Notes: generated by a model from the letters alone, not told the origin. Positions 26,549 to 35,802 are shown, numbered from the stretch's first letter. The stretch is 64,000 bases of DNA from Desulfovibrio sp. (GCA_017415765.1 JAFQED010000064.1:17381-81380), one strand, 5' to 3'. Made by a program: numbers and translations.

Positions 26549-27091
26549 ATGCGTAATATCATTCTTATGGCCTTCGCGCTCTGCCTGCTGCTGACCGCCC
26601 CGGCCAAGGCTGCTGATGCGGAAGTCGCCAAAGGTGTCCACAAGATCGGTGTAGTGGATATGCAGGTGGTGGCTACGGAAAGTGAACCCGCCAAGGCCGC
26701 CAAAAAGCAGATGGAAAGCAAGTACAGCAAGGAACGCGACGAGCTGGAAAAGCAGGGCAAAGCCCTGCAAAAGAAGGCCGAAGCCCTGAAAGACCCCAAG
26801 GCCAGCGAAGAAAAGAAGCTCGCCTTCATCCGGGCCAAGCAGGATCTTGACCAGAAGACCCGTAACTTCATGCGCAAGGTGGAGCAGGAAGAGCTTACCC
26901 TGCGTCAGGACATGGTCAAGCGCGTTTTCAGTGCCACTTACGAAGTGGCCCGCGCCAAGGGCTTTGACTTTGTGGTGGACATTACCGCCGGTGGCGTCCT
27001 CTATGCCGACAAATCCATGGATCTGACCACAGATGTGCTGGAAGAAGTCAACAAGCAGTACAAGGCCGACCAGAAAGAAAAGAAAAAGTAG
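26549..27091 (+). CDS. OmpH/Skp-family periplasmic chaperone
   Basis: A 180-residue precursor with a clear signal peptide (MRNIILMAFALCLLLTAPAKA/AD). The mature part starts with KIGVVDMQVVATESEPAKAA, the OmpH/Skp N-terminal strand. A long charged coiled coil follows (residues about 60-125, many K/E/A), then a short strand region, KGFDFVVDITAGGVLYADKSMDLT. The family forms trimers that hold unfolded outer-membrane proteins on their way to BamA. Its position between the BamA/amidase genes and fabZ is the conserved one. GGGGAAGGAGA precedes the ATG. Confidence 0.92.
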   Translation: MRNIILMAFALCLLLTAPAKAADAEVAKGVHKIGVVDMQVVATESEPAKAAKKQMESKYSKERDELEKQGKALQKKAEALKDPKASEEKKLAFIRAKQDLDQKTRNFMRKVEQEELTLRQDMVKRVFSATYEVARAKGFDFVVDITAGGVLYADKSMDLTTDVLEEVNKQYKADQKEKKK

Positions 27092-27120
27092 CCCGGTGGC
27101 TGCACGATACTGTCACATCC

Positions 27121-27152
27121 AAAGTCCTTCTGCCTCCGGGTGGAAGGACTTT
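27121..27152 (+). promoter_or_regulatory. Hairpin between ompH and fabZ
   Basis: AAAGTCCTTC and GAAGGACTTT form a perfect 10-bp stem with a 12-base loop, ending 24 bases before the fabZ start. There is no proper T-run after it (GTGTAG), so it may moderate or process the transcript rather than end it. Confidence 0.5.
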
Positions 27153-27176
27153 GTGTAGCTGCCTACAGGAGGAACC

Positions 27177-27641
27177 ATGCAGGACGCCAGCCAACATCCC
27201 TGTCAGACTATGGACATCCAGCGCATCCTTTCGCTCTTGCCTCACCGCTACCCCTTCCTGCTGGTGGACAGGGTGGTGGAATGTGTGCCCGGTTCCCACA
27301 TCCGGGCGTACAAGAATGTCAGCTTTAACGAGCCTTTTTTCCAGGGGCATTTTCCGGGTGCGCCCATCATGCCGGGTGTCCTCATCCTGGAGGCACTGGC
27401 CCAGACTGGCGGCCTGTTGGCCGCTGCTGGTATGGAAAACCTGGGCGACAAGCTCTTTCTGTTCACCGGCCTTGATGGTGTAAAATTCCGTCGGCAGGTC
27501 GTCCCCGGCGACAGGCTGGAACTGGAATGCAGCAATATCCGCATGAAGCTCAAACTCTGCAAGATGGACGCCCGCGCCCTTGTGGACGGCAAGCTGGCCG
27601 CTGAAGCCCAGATAACCGCCGCCATCGGCGACAGGCCGTAA
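27177..27641 (+). CDS. fabZ: 3-hydroxyacyl-ACP dehydratase FabZ
   Basis: FabZ dehydrates beta-hydroxyacyl-ACP in fatty-acid elongation. The 154-residue protein has the hot-dog fold with the catalytic His in LLPHRYPFLLVDRV and Glu in MPGVLILEALAQTGG. It also has FNEPFFQGHFPGAPIMPG, the hallmark active-site region. Length and motifs are typical. AGGAGG precedes the ATG. In many genomes fabZ sits between lpxD and lpxA in the lipid A block; neither is seen here, and a terminator follows directly. Confidence 0.97.
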   Translation: MQDASQHPCQTMDIQRILSLLPHRYPFLLVDRVVECVPGSHIRAYKNVSFNEPFFQGHFPGAPIMPGVLILEALAQTGGLLAAAGMENLGDKLFLFTGLDGVKFRRQVVPGDRLELECSNIRMKLKLCKMDARALVDGKLAAEAQITAAIGDRP

Positions 27642-27664
27642 CTCCCCCCCAGTATACGATACAA

Positions 27665-27692
27665 AAACGGCGGAGCCAAAGCCCCGCCGTTT
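27665..27692. terminator. Bidirectional terminator between fabZ and the hydrogenase gene
   Basis: AAACGGCGG and CCGCCGTTT form a perfect 9-bp stem around a GC-rich loop. On the minus strand it is followed by TTG and is closed by TTTTTG-type flanks; on the plus strand a weaker T-containing tail follows. It lies between the convergent genes at 27177-27641 and 27719-29521. Confidence 0.75.
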
Positions 27693-27718
27693 CATATTGC
27701 TTTTCATACGTGTCTAGC

Positions 27719-29521
27719 CTACTCGTCCGTCAGGGTCAGCCTGCGCTTGTTGGCCTGGATGCTCTCGCTGGGCTGGGCACTGCGGTCAGCATAGCCGGTG
27801 TGCAGCAAGTGGTGCGCTTTTTCGGAATTGGGAGCACCCAGGAAGTCCGCATAGAGCTTTTTGACCTGCGGATTGTTGTGCGACTGGCGACGCGGCATGG
27901 AGCGATCCAGGGCATACAATGCCTGCTGGCGCAGATATGCCCCGGGGTGATAGTCCCTCTTGATGCGGCTGGTACCGCCACCGTCCACACAGCCGCCCGG
28001 ACAGGCCATGACCTCAATAAAGGTATAGGGGGATTCACCACGCAGGGCCTGTTCTGCCAGGATGCGGGCATTGCGAAGGCCGTGGCAAATGGCAACCTTG
28101 ATGCTGCCATTGCCCTCACCCAGATCCACATCAGCCTCACGTACACCTTCCATACCGCGCAGTGGTTCAGATTCTATGCGCTCCATCTCCTTGCCGTTGA
28201 GTACGGCATAGACAGTACGCACGGCAGCTTCCATCACCCCGCCGGTAGAGCCAAAGATGACCGCCGCACCGGTGGAGGCACTCATGAAGGGATTATCAAA
28301 GGGTTCCGGCTCAATGGAGGCCAGATCCACGCCCATACGGCGCAAAAGGCGGGCAAACTCACGCACGGTAATGACCACATCCACATCCGGCACACCGTAC
28401 TGGGCCAGCTCTGGCCGGGCGGCCTCATCCTTCTTGGCGATGCAGGGCATGATGGAGATGGTGCGGATACGCGTCGTATCCAAATCCATCACCTTGGGCA
28501 GATAGGTTTTGCACAACGCCCCCAGGACGCCCTGCGGAGAACGAGTGCTGGACACATAGGGCAGGATGGCCGGGCAATGCTTTTCCGCATAGTTGACCCA
28601 GCCGGGACAGCAGGACGTGAACATGGGCAGCCGTGCCCCGCTCCTAATTTTTTCCAGCAGTTCCGTGCCCTCTTCCATGATGACCACGTCAGCGGCAAAG
28701 TCCGTATCCAGCACCACATCGGCACCGATCCGGCGCAGGGCCGCCACGATCTTGCCTTCTACGTTGACGCCGGGGGTAAAGCCAAACTCCTCACCCAGCA
28801 GGACGCGCACGGACGGCGCAAAGCTGAAAACCGTGATCAGCTCCGGGTCTGCCAGATAATCCAGCACAGTGTCGTTCTGGTCGCGTTCGGCCAGCGCACC
28901 TGTAGGACAAACCAGGGTACACTGCCCGCACTGGATACAGGCCGAGGAACGGTGATCTGCCGACATGCCCACGCCAATGCAGGCTTCCAGCCCCTTGCCG
29001 TCCACCGTGAGGGCAGCCACGCCCTGTATCTGACGGCAGACTTCCACACAGCGCAAACAGCGGATGCACTTGGTCATGTCGCGGGTCATGCCGGTGGCAC
29101 TGTCGTCCACCGGCCGCTCCCCGGCGGCAGGGCGCAGACGGTGGGTAAAACGGTTGCGGACAAGGCCCACGGCCTCGCCCAGATCCTGCAATTCACAGTC
29201 TCCGTGCCGCGCACAGGAGACACACTCCTGATCGTGGTCGGCAAAGATCATCTCCACCTGCATACGCTGCATGTCACGCACATGGCGGGAGAAGGTATCC
29301 ACCTGCATCCCCTCGGTCATGGGCGTGTCACAGGCCGTGACGATGCGCGTACCCAGCGCGTCCGTCACCTCGGTCAGACAAACGCGACAGGTGGCCGGTT
29401 TGTGCCGCAGCGGCTCAAAGCGGCACAGGGACGGGATAAAGATACCGTTGCGCCGGGCCACATGCAGGATGCTTTCGCCTTCCTCGAAGCTGTATTCCTT
29501 GCCGTTGATACTTGCTTTCAT
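27719..29521 (-). CDS. [FeFe]-hydrogenase large subunit (HndD-like)
   Basis: A 600-residue cytosolic iron hydrogenase. Domain order: a 2Fe-2S ferredoxin domain (residues 1-75, CRVCLTEV), a His-ligated 4Fe-4S segment (DHDQECVSCARHGDCELQDL), two 4Fe-4S clusters (CIRCLRCVEVCR and CIQCGQCTLVCPTGA), and the H-cluster domain with all three signatures: TSCCPGW, MPCIAKKDE and EVMACPGGCVDGGG. A C-terminal small-subunit tail has YADFLGAPNSEKAHHLLHTGY, within the family pattern. This matches the HndD subunit of NAD(P)-linked hydrogenases. ATG 29521 has AGGAGG upstream. The motif is normally GCIGGGG; here VD replaces the usual pair. It is preceded by an electron-transfer fusion gene and hydF. Confidence 0.93.
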   Translation of the reverse strand: MKASINGKEYSFEEGESILHVARRNGIFIPSLCRFEPLRHKPATCRVCLTEVTDALGTRIVTACDTPMTEGMQVDTFSRHVRDMQRMQVEMIFADHDQECVSCARHGDCELQDLGEAVGLVRNRFTHRLRPAAGERPVDDSATGMTRDMTKCIRCLRCVEVCRQIQGVAALTVDGKGLEACIGVGMSADHRSSACIQCGQCTLVCPTGALAERDQNDTVLDYLADPELITVFSFAPSVRVLLGEEFGFTPGVNVEGKIVAALRRIGADVVLDTDFAADVVIMEEGTELLEKIRSGARLPMFTSCCPGWVNYAEKHCPAILPYVSSTRSPQGVLGALCKTYLPKVMDLDTTRIRTISIMPCIAKKDEAARPELAQYGVPDVDVVITVREFARLLRRMGVDLASIEPEPFDNPFMSASTGAAVIFGSTGGVMEAAVRTVYAVLNGKEMERIESEPLRGMEGVREADVDLGEGNGSIKVAICHGLRNARILAEQALRGESPYTFIEVMACPGGCVDGGGTSRIKRDYHPGAYLRQQALYALDRSMPRRQSHNNPQVKKLYADFLGAPNSEKAHHLLHTGYADRSAQPSESIQANKRRLTLTDE

Positions 29522-29543
29522 GGCGTTGTGTCCTCCTGTGCGA

Positions 29544-32099
29544 TCAGGCCACCTGGCCGGGGATGGGGGCATCGGTCACCACGGAAAGCACCCGGTAGCA
29601 GCGCATGCAGCGCGCAGCCTCGGCCCAGGCTTCCTCCTGGCTCATGGTCTGCTCCACTTCGCAAAAATTGCCCTGCCGCTGGGCGGGTTCCAGCTCGCGC
29701 AGCGGGGCGCGTGCCCTGCGCTCCTTGCCGGGCACAGGCTTGCCGTCATCCAGCAGCTTGCCGGCCGCTATCAGCTCGCTCATGCGCCAGCGCGAGTCAA
29801 AGGGCATCTGCCCGGTGGAGAGATAGCGGTCAATGGAGCGGGCCGCAAAATAGGCCTGCCCCATACCCATGATCATGGTGGTAGGCCCGGTGGCACGCGG
29901 GCCGGAAGTGCAGTCCCCACCGGCAAAGACGCCGGGGCGGCTGGTTTCGTGCGCAGCGTTGATGATGATGCAGTTCTTGCGGTCGCGGGCAATGCCCTCG
30001 TCATCGCCCAGCATGGCCTTGTCGGCTTTCTGACCAATGGCCGCAATGACATGGCTGCACGGCAGCACCCGTTCCGTACCTGGGATGGGACGCACGCCGC
30101 GCCGCCCGCTGGCATCGGGTTCGGTACGTTCCATGTCCTGTACGCGCAGGCCCACTATTTTGCCATCCTCCACCACCAGGGCGTTTTGCCCACACAGGAA
30201 GTGGAACTCCACCCCTTCAGCCCTGGCCGCCGCGATTTCCTCATGGTCGGCCGGTGCATCGGCCTCGGTGCGCCGGTAGATGAGATGTACCGTGCCTGTG
30301 GCGATACGGGCTGCCGCCCGGCAGCAGTCCATAGCCACGTTGCCGCCGCCCACCACGACGACATCGCCTTCCAGCACGGGCGGCGCACCGGCTTCCACGC
30401 CGTCATAGACACGTTCAAGGAAGTCAATGCCGTTTTCATACTCGGCAAGGCTGGTATCTTCACCGTCCATCCCCAGATAGGAACCTTGCGGGCAGCCACC
30501 GCTGATAAAGACGGCACTGTAGCCGCGCCCGAAGAGGTCATCCACCCGGAAGTCCCGTCCCAGCTTCTGGTTGAAGAAGAACTTGCCACCCATGGCAGAC
30601 ACGATGTCGGTTTCTTCCTGCAGGGTCTGCTTGGGCAGACGATAGACCGGGATACCATAGCGGATCATGCCGCCCGCCTGGGACTTGGCCTCGTACAGAT
30701 CCACCTGATAGCCGCGCTCCAGCAAATGGTAGGCACAGGATATGCCCACAGGCCCGGCCCCCACCACGGCCACGCGCTCTTCCCGGCCGGGTGCGCTGTC
30801 CTGCGGCTTGAGCAGACCGGAGGCTATGGCCTTGTCGGCTGCATAACGCTTGAGATTGCGGATGGAAATGGGCTCATCCACCTTGCCGCGCCGACAGGCA
30901 CTTTCACAGGTGCGCACGCACACGCGGCCACAACTGCCCACCAGCGGGTAGTGGCGCAAAACCGTATTGGCCGCCAGGTCGTCATGCCCGTCCTTGATGT
31001 AGTCAATGTAGCGGGGGATGTTGACGATGCCGGGACAGGCCTCGATGCAGGGGCTAGTCACCGCGCTGTAGAAGCCATGCTTGCCGGGTGTGCCGGGCCG
31101 CTGCAAATCATCGGGGAAGTGCGCAAGGGCCTGGAGCAGGGGCTGCGGCCCTGTCTTCCCCACACCGCAAAGGGAGGTCTGGGCCATCTGGCTGGCCAGC
31201 TCCCGCAGGGCGGTCAGATCCACCTTACCGGTACGCAGGGCGGCTTCCAGGGCATCGCGCAGCAGGGGCGCGCCCGTGCGACAGGGAGAGCATTTGCCAC
31301 AGGACTCTGCTGCTACCCGGTGAAAATGCCTCCACATGGCCCACAGCAGGGGGATCTTGGCATCCAGGACCAGAAAACCCCTGTCGCTCATGAACATCCC
31401 CGCAGCATTGCCCTCGTTGAAATGGGCAAAGATGTTCAGATCCAGACCGGGCGGGCTGGCCTGTACGCGGGCCTTGCGGTTGTCGTAGGCAATGCCGTCC
31501 CAGACGCCGTAAGCAAGTTGTGGCATACGCTGACCTCCAGAAAGCGTGTTGGTGAACTTTCGCAATGAAAGCGGCCGGTAAACAGAAATCAGGCACATGG
31601 ACAGGATGAGCAGTACCTGCAGGCCGCCCTCATACATGTTTTCTGGCAGGATGCAGGCCCGCACGAAACGCAGAGGCCAATCCAGGCCGTGCGGCACAAG
31701 CCATTCTATAAGGCGATCCCCCAGACCGCTCCAGAACAGCGTCCCCCAGAAGGCCGCCGCAAGGGTTATCACCCACTTGTAGGCTATCCAGAAAAACTTG
31801 AAAAAGCCGATGGCCGTACACAGCGAATAAAAAAGCCCTGTCAGGATGCACAGGCCCAGGCCGGGCATGACTATCCAGGTGTCCACAAAATACAGGCAGT
31901 AGCCCGCCTGGGCCACGCGCACGGGATCCTCGCTGGACAGCCGGATAAAGCTCAGGGCCTGCATGGACATGGCCCCGCCGGCCCAGGCCGTGGCCGCCAG
32001 CAAGTGCAGGGCCTTCATACCCTTGATGATGATATGATCAGGCGAGCTGCGGCCCTTGCCCCGCGTACCGTAGGTTCTGACAATGCTGGAATGTGACAT
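29544..32099 (-). CDS. Membrane domain + NuoF C-terminal domain + GltD-like NAD(P)H oxidoreductase in one open frame
   Basis: The frame is open for 851 codons. Residues 1-191 form an integral-membrane module with about five hydrophobic segments (LHLLAATAWAGGAMSMQALS; VMPGLGLCILTGLFYSL; VITLAAAFWGTLFW). From Met192 a soluble part begins, with a NuoF C-terminal 4Fe-4S domain (ESCGKCSPCRTG ... TSLCGVG) and no FMN domain. A GltD-like flavoprotein follows, with an N-terminal Cys cluster (CIEACPGIVNIPRY, CGRVCVRTCESACRRG), the FAD site VAVVGAGPVG, and the NAD(P) site VVVVGGGNVAMD. A strong GGAGG stands 7 bases before the Met192 codon (ATG 31526-31524), so that start is probably used too. The gene may feed NAD(P)H electrons to, or from, the neighbouring hydrogenase. 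The fusion is real in this sequence; separate translation is inference. Confidence 0.82.
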   Translation of the reverse strand: MSHSSIVRTYGTRGKGRSSPDHIIIKGMKALHLLAATAWAGGAMSMQALSFIRLSSEDPVRVAQAGYCLYFVDTWIVMPGLGLCILTGLFYSLCTAIGFFKFFWIAYKWVITLAAAFWGTLFWSGLGDRLIEWLVPHGLDWPLRFVRACILPENMYEGGLQVLLILSMCLISVYRPLSLRKFTNTLSGGQRMPQLAYGVWDGIAYDNRKARVQASPPGLDLNIFAHFNEGNAAGMFMSDRGFLVLDAKIPLLWAMWRHFHRVAAESCGKCSPCRTGAPLLRDALEAALRTGKVDLTALRELASQMAQTSLCGVGKTGPQPLLQALAHFPDDLQRPGTPGKHGFYSAVTSPCIEACPGIVNIPRYIDYIKDGHDDLAANTVLRHYPLVGSCGRVCVRTCESACRRGKVDEPISIRNLKRYAADKAIASGLLKPQDSAPGREERVAVVGAGPVGISCAYHLLERGYQVDLYEAKSQAGGMIRYGIPVYRLPKQTLQEETDIVSAMGGKFFFNQKLGRDFRVDDLFGRGYSAVFISGGCPQGSYLGMDGEDTSLAEYENGIDFLERVYDGVEAGAPPVLEGDVVVVGGGNVAMDCCRAAARIATGTVHLIYRRTEADAPADHEEIAAARAEGVEFHFLCGQNALVVEDGKIVGLRVQDMERTEPDASGRRGVRPIPGTERVLPCSHVIAAIGQKADKAMLGDDEGIARDRKNCIIINAAHETSRPGVFAGGDCTSGPRATGPTTMIMGMGQAYFAARSIDRYLSTGQMPFDSRWRMSELIAAGKLLDDGKPVPGKERRARAPLRELEPAQRQGNFCEVEQTMSQEEAWAEAARCMRCYRVLSVVTDAPIPGQVA

Positions 32100-32224
32100 T
32101 ACCGGCCCGCCCTCTCACAGCAAGAAATTTTGCAAGGATATGCCATACGCCACCTGCTTGCAAGCGTCCATGACAAAAGCACACGGGCAGTCGCATGACC
32201 ACAATGGAACTGACGACCGCTGCC

Positions 32225-33490
32225 CTATGCCTCCCCTGTCGGACGGGCCAGCTCTTCAAAGGCGTGCAGCGCATCGGGGAAAGAAGCCAGGGCCTGTACC
32301 AGCACACCCTGCGCCAGCGAGATGGCAAGGCCATAATTTGTCATGGGCAAGCCCACCTCGGCAGCGGCCTCCAGCCGGGCCAGCATTTGCCGACGACTGA
32401 GCATACAGCCCCCACAATGTACCACCACCTTGCAGGACGTATCGTAGGCCGGGAAGCCCCGCCCCGCATGCCAGCTGAACTGCAATGGCCCGCCAGCCAG
32501 CTTTTGTAGCAGACGCGGCAGCTTGACACGGCCAATATCATCCTGCTGCGGGTGGTGTGTGCAGGATTCCTGTATCAGCACATGGTCGCCCGGTTCAAGG
32601 CGGGTCAGGGCGGCAGCCCCCCGCGCCAAAGCGGATAAATCTCCCTTGTGCCGTGCCATGAGGATGGAAAAGGTCGTCATGGGCATGGCAGCGGGCAGCC
32701 CCTCCCCATCAAGGTAGGACACCACCCTGCTGACCACCTGCGAATCACACACCACCAAATCGGGCAGGCGTCCAAGGCTGGTCAGCGCAACGGGCAAACG
32801 GGCTTCGGTCACCACCATGCAGAGCTTGTCGTGATCCAGACAATCACGGATGGCCTGCATCTGCGGCAGGATGAGACGCCCCCTGGGCGCGCCGGAATCC
32901 ACGGGCGTTACCAGCAGGGCCAGACCGTCCGGCGGCAGCAGGTCGGCCAGCAGGGGAGGCTGCTCCCCCTCTCCACGGGCCTGTGTGGCCAAATCCACCA
33001 GGGCAGCCCGGATGGCATCCAGCCCCTGCCCGTTCCGGGCCGAGGCCGCCAGCACGGCGACGCCTTCCGGCACGGCAGCCGGGGGCAGCCTGTCCTTGCC
33101 CAAACATCTGTCGGCCTTGTTCTGCACCACGGCAAAGGGGATGCCCCGCCGTTGCAAAAGAGCGGCTGTCTTTACCTCGGCCTGACCCCAGCGGCCATCG
33201 CTGACCAGCAGGGCCACATCCACCCGGCCCAGGACTTGCAGGCTGCGCCCCACGCGCAGTTGGCCCAGCTCGCCTTCGTCATCCAGCCCGGCCGTATCCA
33301 CAAAGACCACCGGCCCCAGCGGGGCAAGCTCCATGGCCTTTTCTACCGGGTCTGTCGTGGTGCCGGGCGTGGCCGAGACCAGGGCCAGGCTCTGGCCCGT
33401 AAGGGCATTGAGCAGAGACGACTTGCCCACATTGCGGCGGCCAAACAAACCAATATGCAAACGCATACCCCTGGGCGTCCCGTGCATCAT
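32225..33490 (-). CDS. hydF: [FeFe]-hydrogenase maturation GTPase HydF
   Basis: HydF is the scaffold on which HydE and HydG build the 2Fe subcluster before it is handed to the hydrogenase. The roughly 421-residue protein has an N-terminal GTPase domain: G1 GLFGRRNVGKSSLLNAL, G2 TPGTTTDPVEKAMEL, G3 DTAGLDDEGELG, and NKAD. It also has the C-terminal cluster ligands Cys-x-His (ESCTHHPQ) and HCGGCMLSRRQM. Translation may start at one of two ATGs at 33490/33487, right after GGGGGAGG, or at 33466 (MRLHIGLFGRR). It lies 125 bases upstream of the membrane/NuoF/GltD frame and supports an active [FeFe]-hydrogenase here. HydE and HydG are not in the window. Confidence 0.93.
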   Translation of the reverse strand: MMHGTPRGMRLHIGLFGRRNVGKSSLLNALTGQSLALVSATPGTTTDPVEKAMELAPLGPVVFVDTAGLDDEGELGQLRVGRSLQVLGRVDVALLVSDGRWGQAEVKTAALLQRRGIPFAVVQNKADRCLGKDRLPPAAVPEGVAVLAASARNGQGLDAIRAALVDLATQARGEGEQPPLLADLLPPDGLALLVTPVDSGAPRGRLILPQMQAIRDCLDHDKLCMVVTEARLPVALTSLGRLPDLVVCDSQVVSRVVSYLDGEGLPAAMPMTTFSILMARHKGDLSALARGAAALTRLEPGDHVLIQESCTHHPQQDDIGRVKLPRLLQKLAGGPLQFSWHAGRGFPAYDTSCKVVVHCGGCMLSRRQMLARLEAAAEVGLPMTNYGLAISLAQGVLVQALASFPDALHAFEELARPTGEA

Positions 33491-33689
33491 CCTCCCCCAC
33501 AGCAAGAGTTGCGGTCTATCCCCCCTGCCAGCGCAGAGGCGTTCTGGCAGACATGGCCGATGCTCAAGCATAGCCAAGTTCTACGGCAACAACAAGCAGG
33601 GACGCCAGAAGACGCAGCCCTGCTGCTGGCCTTGTCGCGGCTGGACTGAAGCGGAAAAAATCGCTATGCTTGCGGCATGGGAGGTCATC

Positions 33690-33965
33690 ATGTCCAGCCT
33701 GACCTTTGATACCCTTGGATACTTTGAAAAGCTCAAGGCCGCCGGTGTGCCTGACGCACAAGCCAAGGTGCAGGTGGAAGCCATGCAGGACGTTGTACGG
33801 CAGTATGACGAAAGCAGTCGCAAGGAGCTTGCCACCAAGGGTGACATTCAGGATGTAAGGCTTGAAATGAAGTCCATGGAAATGCGGCTCCTGAAGTGGC
33901 AAATCGGCCTTGCCGTTGCCATCATTGCCATCATGGCCAAGGGCTTTGGCTGGCTTGGTTTCTGA
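33690..33965 (+). CDS. Small coiled-coil protein with a C-terminal membrane helix (DUF1640-like)
   Basis: A 91-residue protein beginning MSSLTFDTLGYFEKLKAAGV. It has a helical middle (AQAKVQVEAMQDVVRQYDES, LATKGDIQDVRLEMKSMEMR) and one hydrophobic helix near the end (IGLAVAIIAIMAKGFGWLGF). The F.....L...GV...QA......A.........LATK.D......L. pattern is that of DUF1640/CCDC90-like proteins, short tail-anchored coiled coils common in bacteria and often near mobile DNA. GGGAGG at the right spacing before ATG 33690 supports the start. Role unknown. Confidence 0.8.
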   Translation: MSSLTFDTLGYFEKLKAAGVPDAQAKVQVEAMQDVVRQYDESSRKELATKGDIQDVRLEMKSMEMRLLKWQIGLAVAIIAIMAKGFGWLGF

Positions 33966-34005
33966 AGCGTATTTTCTGCGTCAAGCGTAACAACACCAAT
34001 ATCAA

Positions 34006-35802
34006 GTGACAGACAAACAGCACACCAACTACACTGTGGCGGACATCTGCCGCCAAATCTATACCCTTGCCAGTCCGGGAGAGCGTCGCCTTTTCTGGTG
34101 GCTGTGCGTCCTCAATATCTGTATGGGGCTGCTGGAAATCGGCGTGGCTGGGGGCATCTCCCTGCTGGGGGTTGCCATGTCCACGCCGGAAAGCCTGGTG
34201 CGCTTCCCCCTGCTGGGGGAGATACGTGCGGCCCTGCTCTTTCCCGCACAGATGCCGGTGGCTATCCAGTTTTTGCTTCTGGTGCTTGGTATCGTCTGCG
34301 TGGCGACACTCTGTAAAAATCTCTTGCTGGGCGGCATCACCTGGCTGCAAAACTGTTTTTGCCAGAAGATTGCCTGGAGTCTCGGCTGTGATCTATTCCG
34401 CCGCTTTCTGGGTGCGCCTCCCATCTGGCATACCGGGCAGAATTCCGCTGAATTGCTGACAGTCCTGAATTGGCGCGGCACTGTTGCAGGCTACGCCAGC
34501 AGTCTGCTTCTTCTGTGTACACAGATTGCTATTGCCGCCTTCTTGCTGATAGGCTCACTCATCCTGACGCCGCTGCCTTCCTGTCTGCTCTTTGCCTCTG
34601 TTGCCCTGCTGGGCTGGGGCATCAAGCAATTTACCTCAAGTAAAACCTATGCTCTATCATCGAGCATCCGCAACTACGACCTGCATAACGCCCGCGTGGC
34701 CATGCAGGGTCTACACGGGCTGCGCGAAGTCTGCATCTATGATAGGAAACAGGCCTTTCAGGAGGAGTTTCAACGCTTTATCCCTCCCTATATCGAGGAA
34801 AACAGCACCAGAAGCACCCTGCCCATGCTGCCTGTCTGGCTGCTGGAGACGGCTGGCATGTTTCTGCTGCTGCTGGCCCTGCTGGTGCAGGTCTGGCTGG
34901 GGGCCAGCGTGGCGGCAACGACAGGTACGTTGACCCTGCTGGCAGCGGTTTCGTGGCGGTTGCTGCCGGCTGCCAACAAGATCATGGGCGCGGTCATTAC
35001 CATGCGTTCCTGTCAGCCCCACGTTGAAAAGCTGTTTGACTTTGTGCAGGATCTGCCAGCCCCGGCCAGCCTGGTGGCCCGCCCCCTACGGCCATTCCAG
35101 AAAGAGATACGCCTGACCGACCTCCATTTTACCTATCCCACGGCAAGCCAGCCCGCCCTGGACGGCGTATCCCTGCATATCCCCAGGGGAAGCATGGTGG
35201 GCATCGTGGGCCATTCCGGCTCTGGCAAGAGTACGCTGATCGCCCTGCTCACGGGTCTGCTCCAGCCGCAGCGTGGTCAACTTTCCGTAGATGCCCAGCC
35301 CTGGGATCCTGCCAAGGAGCGACTGCACATCGGCTATGTGCCGCAGCAGCTCTATCTGCTGGACGCCACCCTGGCCGAAAACGTGGCCTTTTCCCATTGG
35401 GGCGAACCCGTGGATGAGGTGCGAGTGCTGGAATGTTGCCGCATGGCGGCTATGGACTTTGTGGATGACTTGCCAGACGGCATCCACACCCCACTGGGAG
35501 AACGCGGTGTGCGCCTTTCCGGCGGGCAGATCCAGCGTGTGGGGATTGCCCGCGCCCTGTATGACGATCCCGACCTGCTTGTCTTTGACGAAGCCACCTC
35601 TGCCCTTGACGGAGCAACAGAAAAGGCCGTACAATCAACCATTGAAAGTTTACGCCAGCACATTACCCTTGTTGTGGTCGCTCACCGCCTGAGTACCGTA
35701 GAAGCCTGTGATATGCTCTACTGGATGGACAAAGGGGTAATGGTGAAGAGCGGAAAGCCGGATGCGATATTGAAGAACTATTGCAGTGCTTTAATATATT
35801 AG
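34006..35802 (+). CDS. ABC transporter, PglK/MsbA-like flippase at the head of the glycan locus
   Basis: A 598-residue half-transporter with an N-terminal six-helix membrane domain (residues about 20-330; e.g. WWLCVLNICMGLLEIGVAGG, IQFLLLVLGIVCVATLC). The C-terminal ATPase has Walker A GHSGSGKST, signature RLSGGQIQRVGIARAL, Walker B LLVFDEATSALD and the switch His in VVAHRLST. This architecture flips lipid-linked oligosaccharides across the inner membrane (PglK type). It lies immediately before a 28-kb glycan locus, so export of that glycan is the likely job. The GTG at 34006 gives the full frame, but I see no good ribosome site. Substrate is inferred from context. Confidence 0.88.
   Translation: MTDKQHTNYTVADICRQIYTLASPGERRLFWWLCVLNICMGLLEIGVAGGISLLGVAMSTPESLVRFPLLGEIRAALLFPAQMPVAIQFLLLVLGIVCVATLCKNLLLGGITWLQNCFCQKIAWSLGCDLFRRFLGAPPIWHTGQNSAELLTVLNWRGTVAGYASSLLLLCTQIAIAAFLLIGSLILTPLPSCLLFASVALLGWGIKQFTSSKTYALSSSIRNYDLHNARVAMQGLHGLREVCIYDRKQAFQEEFQRFIPPYIEENSTRSTLPMLPVWLLETAGMFLLLLALLVQVWLGASVAATTGTLTLLAAVSWRLLPAANKIMGAVITMRSCQPHVEKLFDFVQDLPAPASLVARPLRPFQKEIRLTDLHFTYPTASQPALDGVSLHIPRGSMVGIVGHSGSGKSTLIALLTGLLQPQRGQLSVDAQPWDPAKERLHIGYVPQQLYLLDATLAENVAFSHWGEPVDEVRVLECCRMAAMDFVDDLPDGIHTPLGERGVRLSGGQIQRVGIARALYDDPDLLVFDEATSALDGATEKAVQSTIESLRQHITLVVVAHRLSTVEACDMLYWMDKGVMVKSGKPDAILKNYCSALIY

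Noticed and set aside
27710-31568. Large plus-strand frames over the hydrogenase region
   Set aside because: They are antisense to genes with unambiguous Fe-S and nucleotide-binding motifs.
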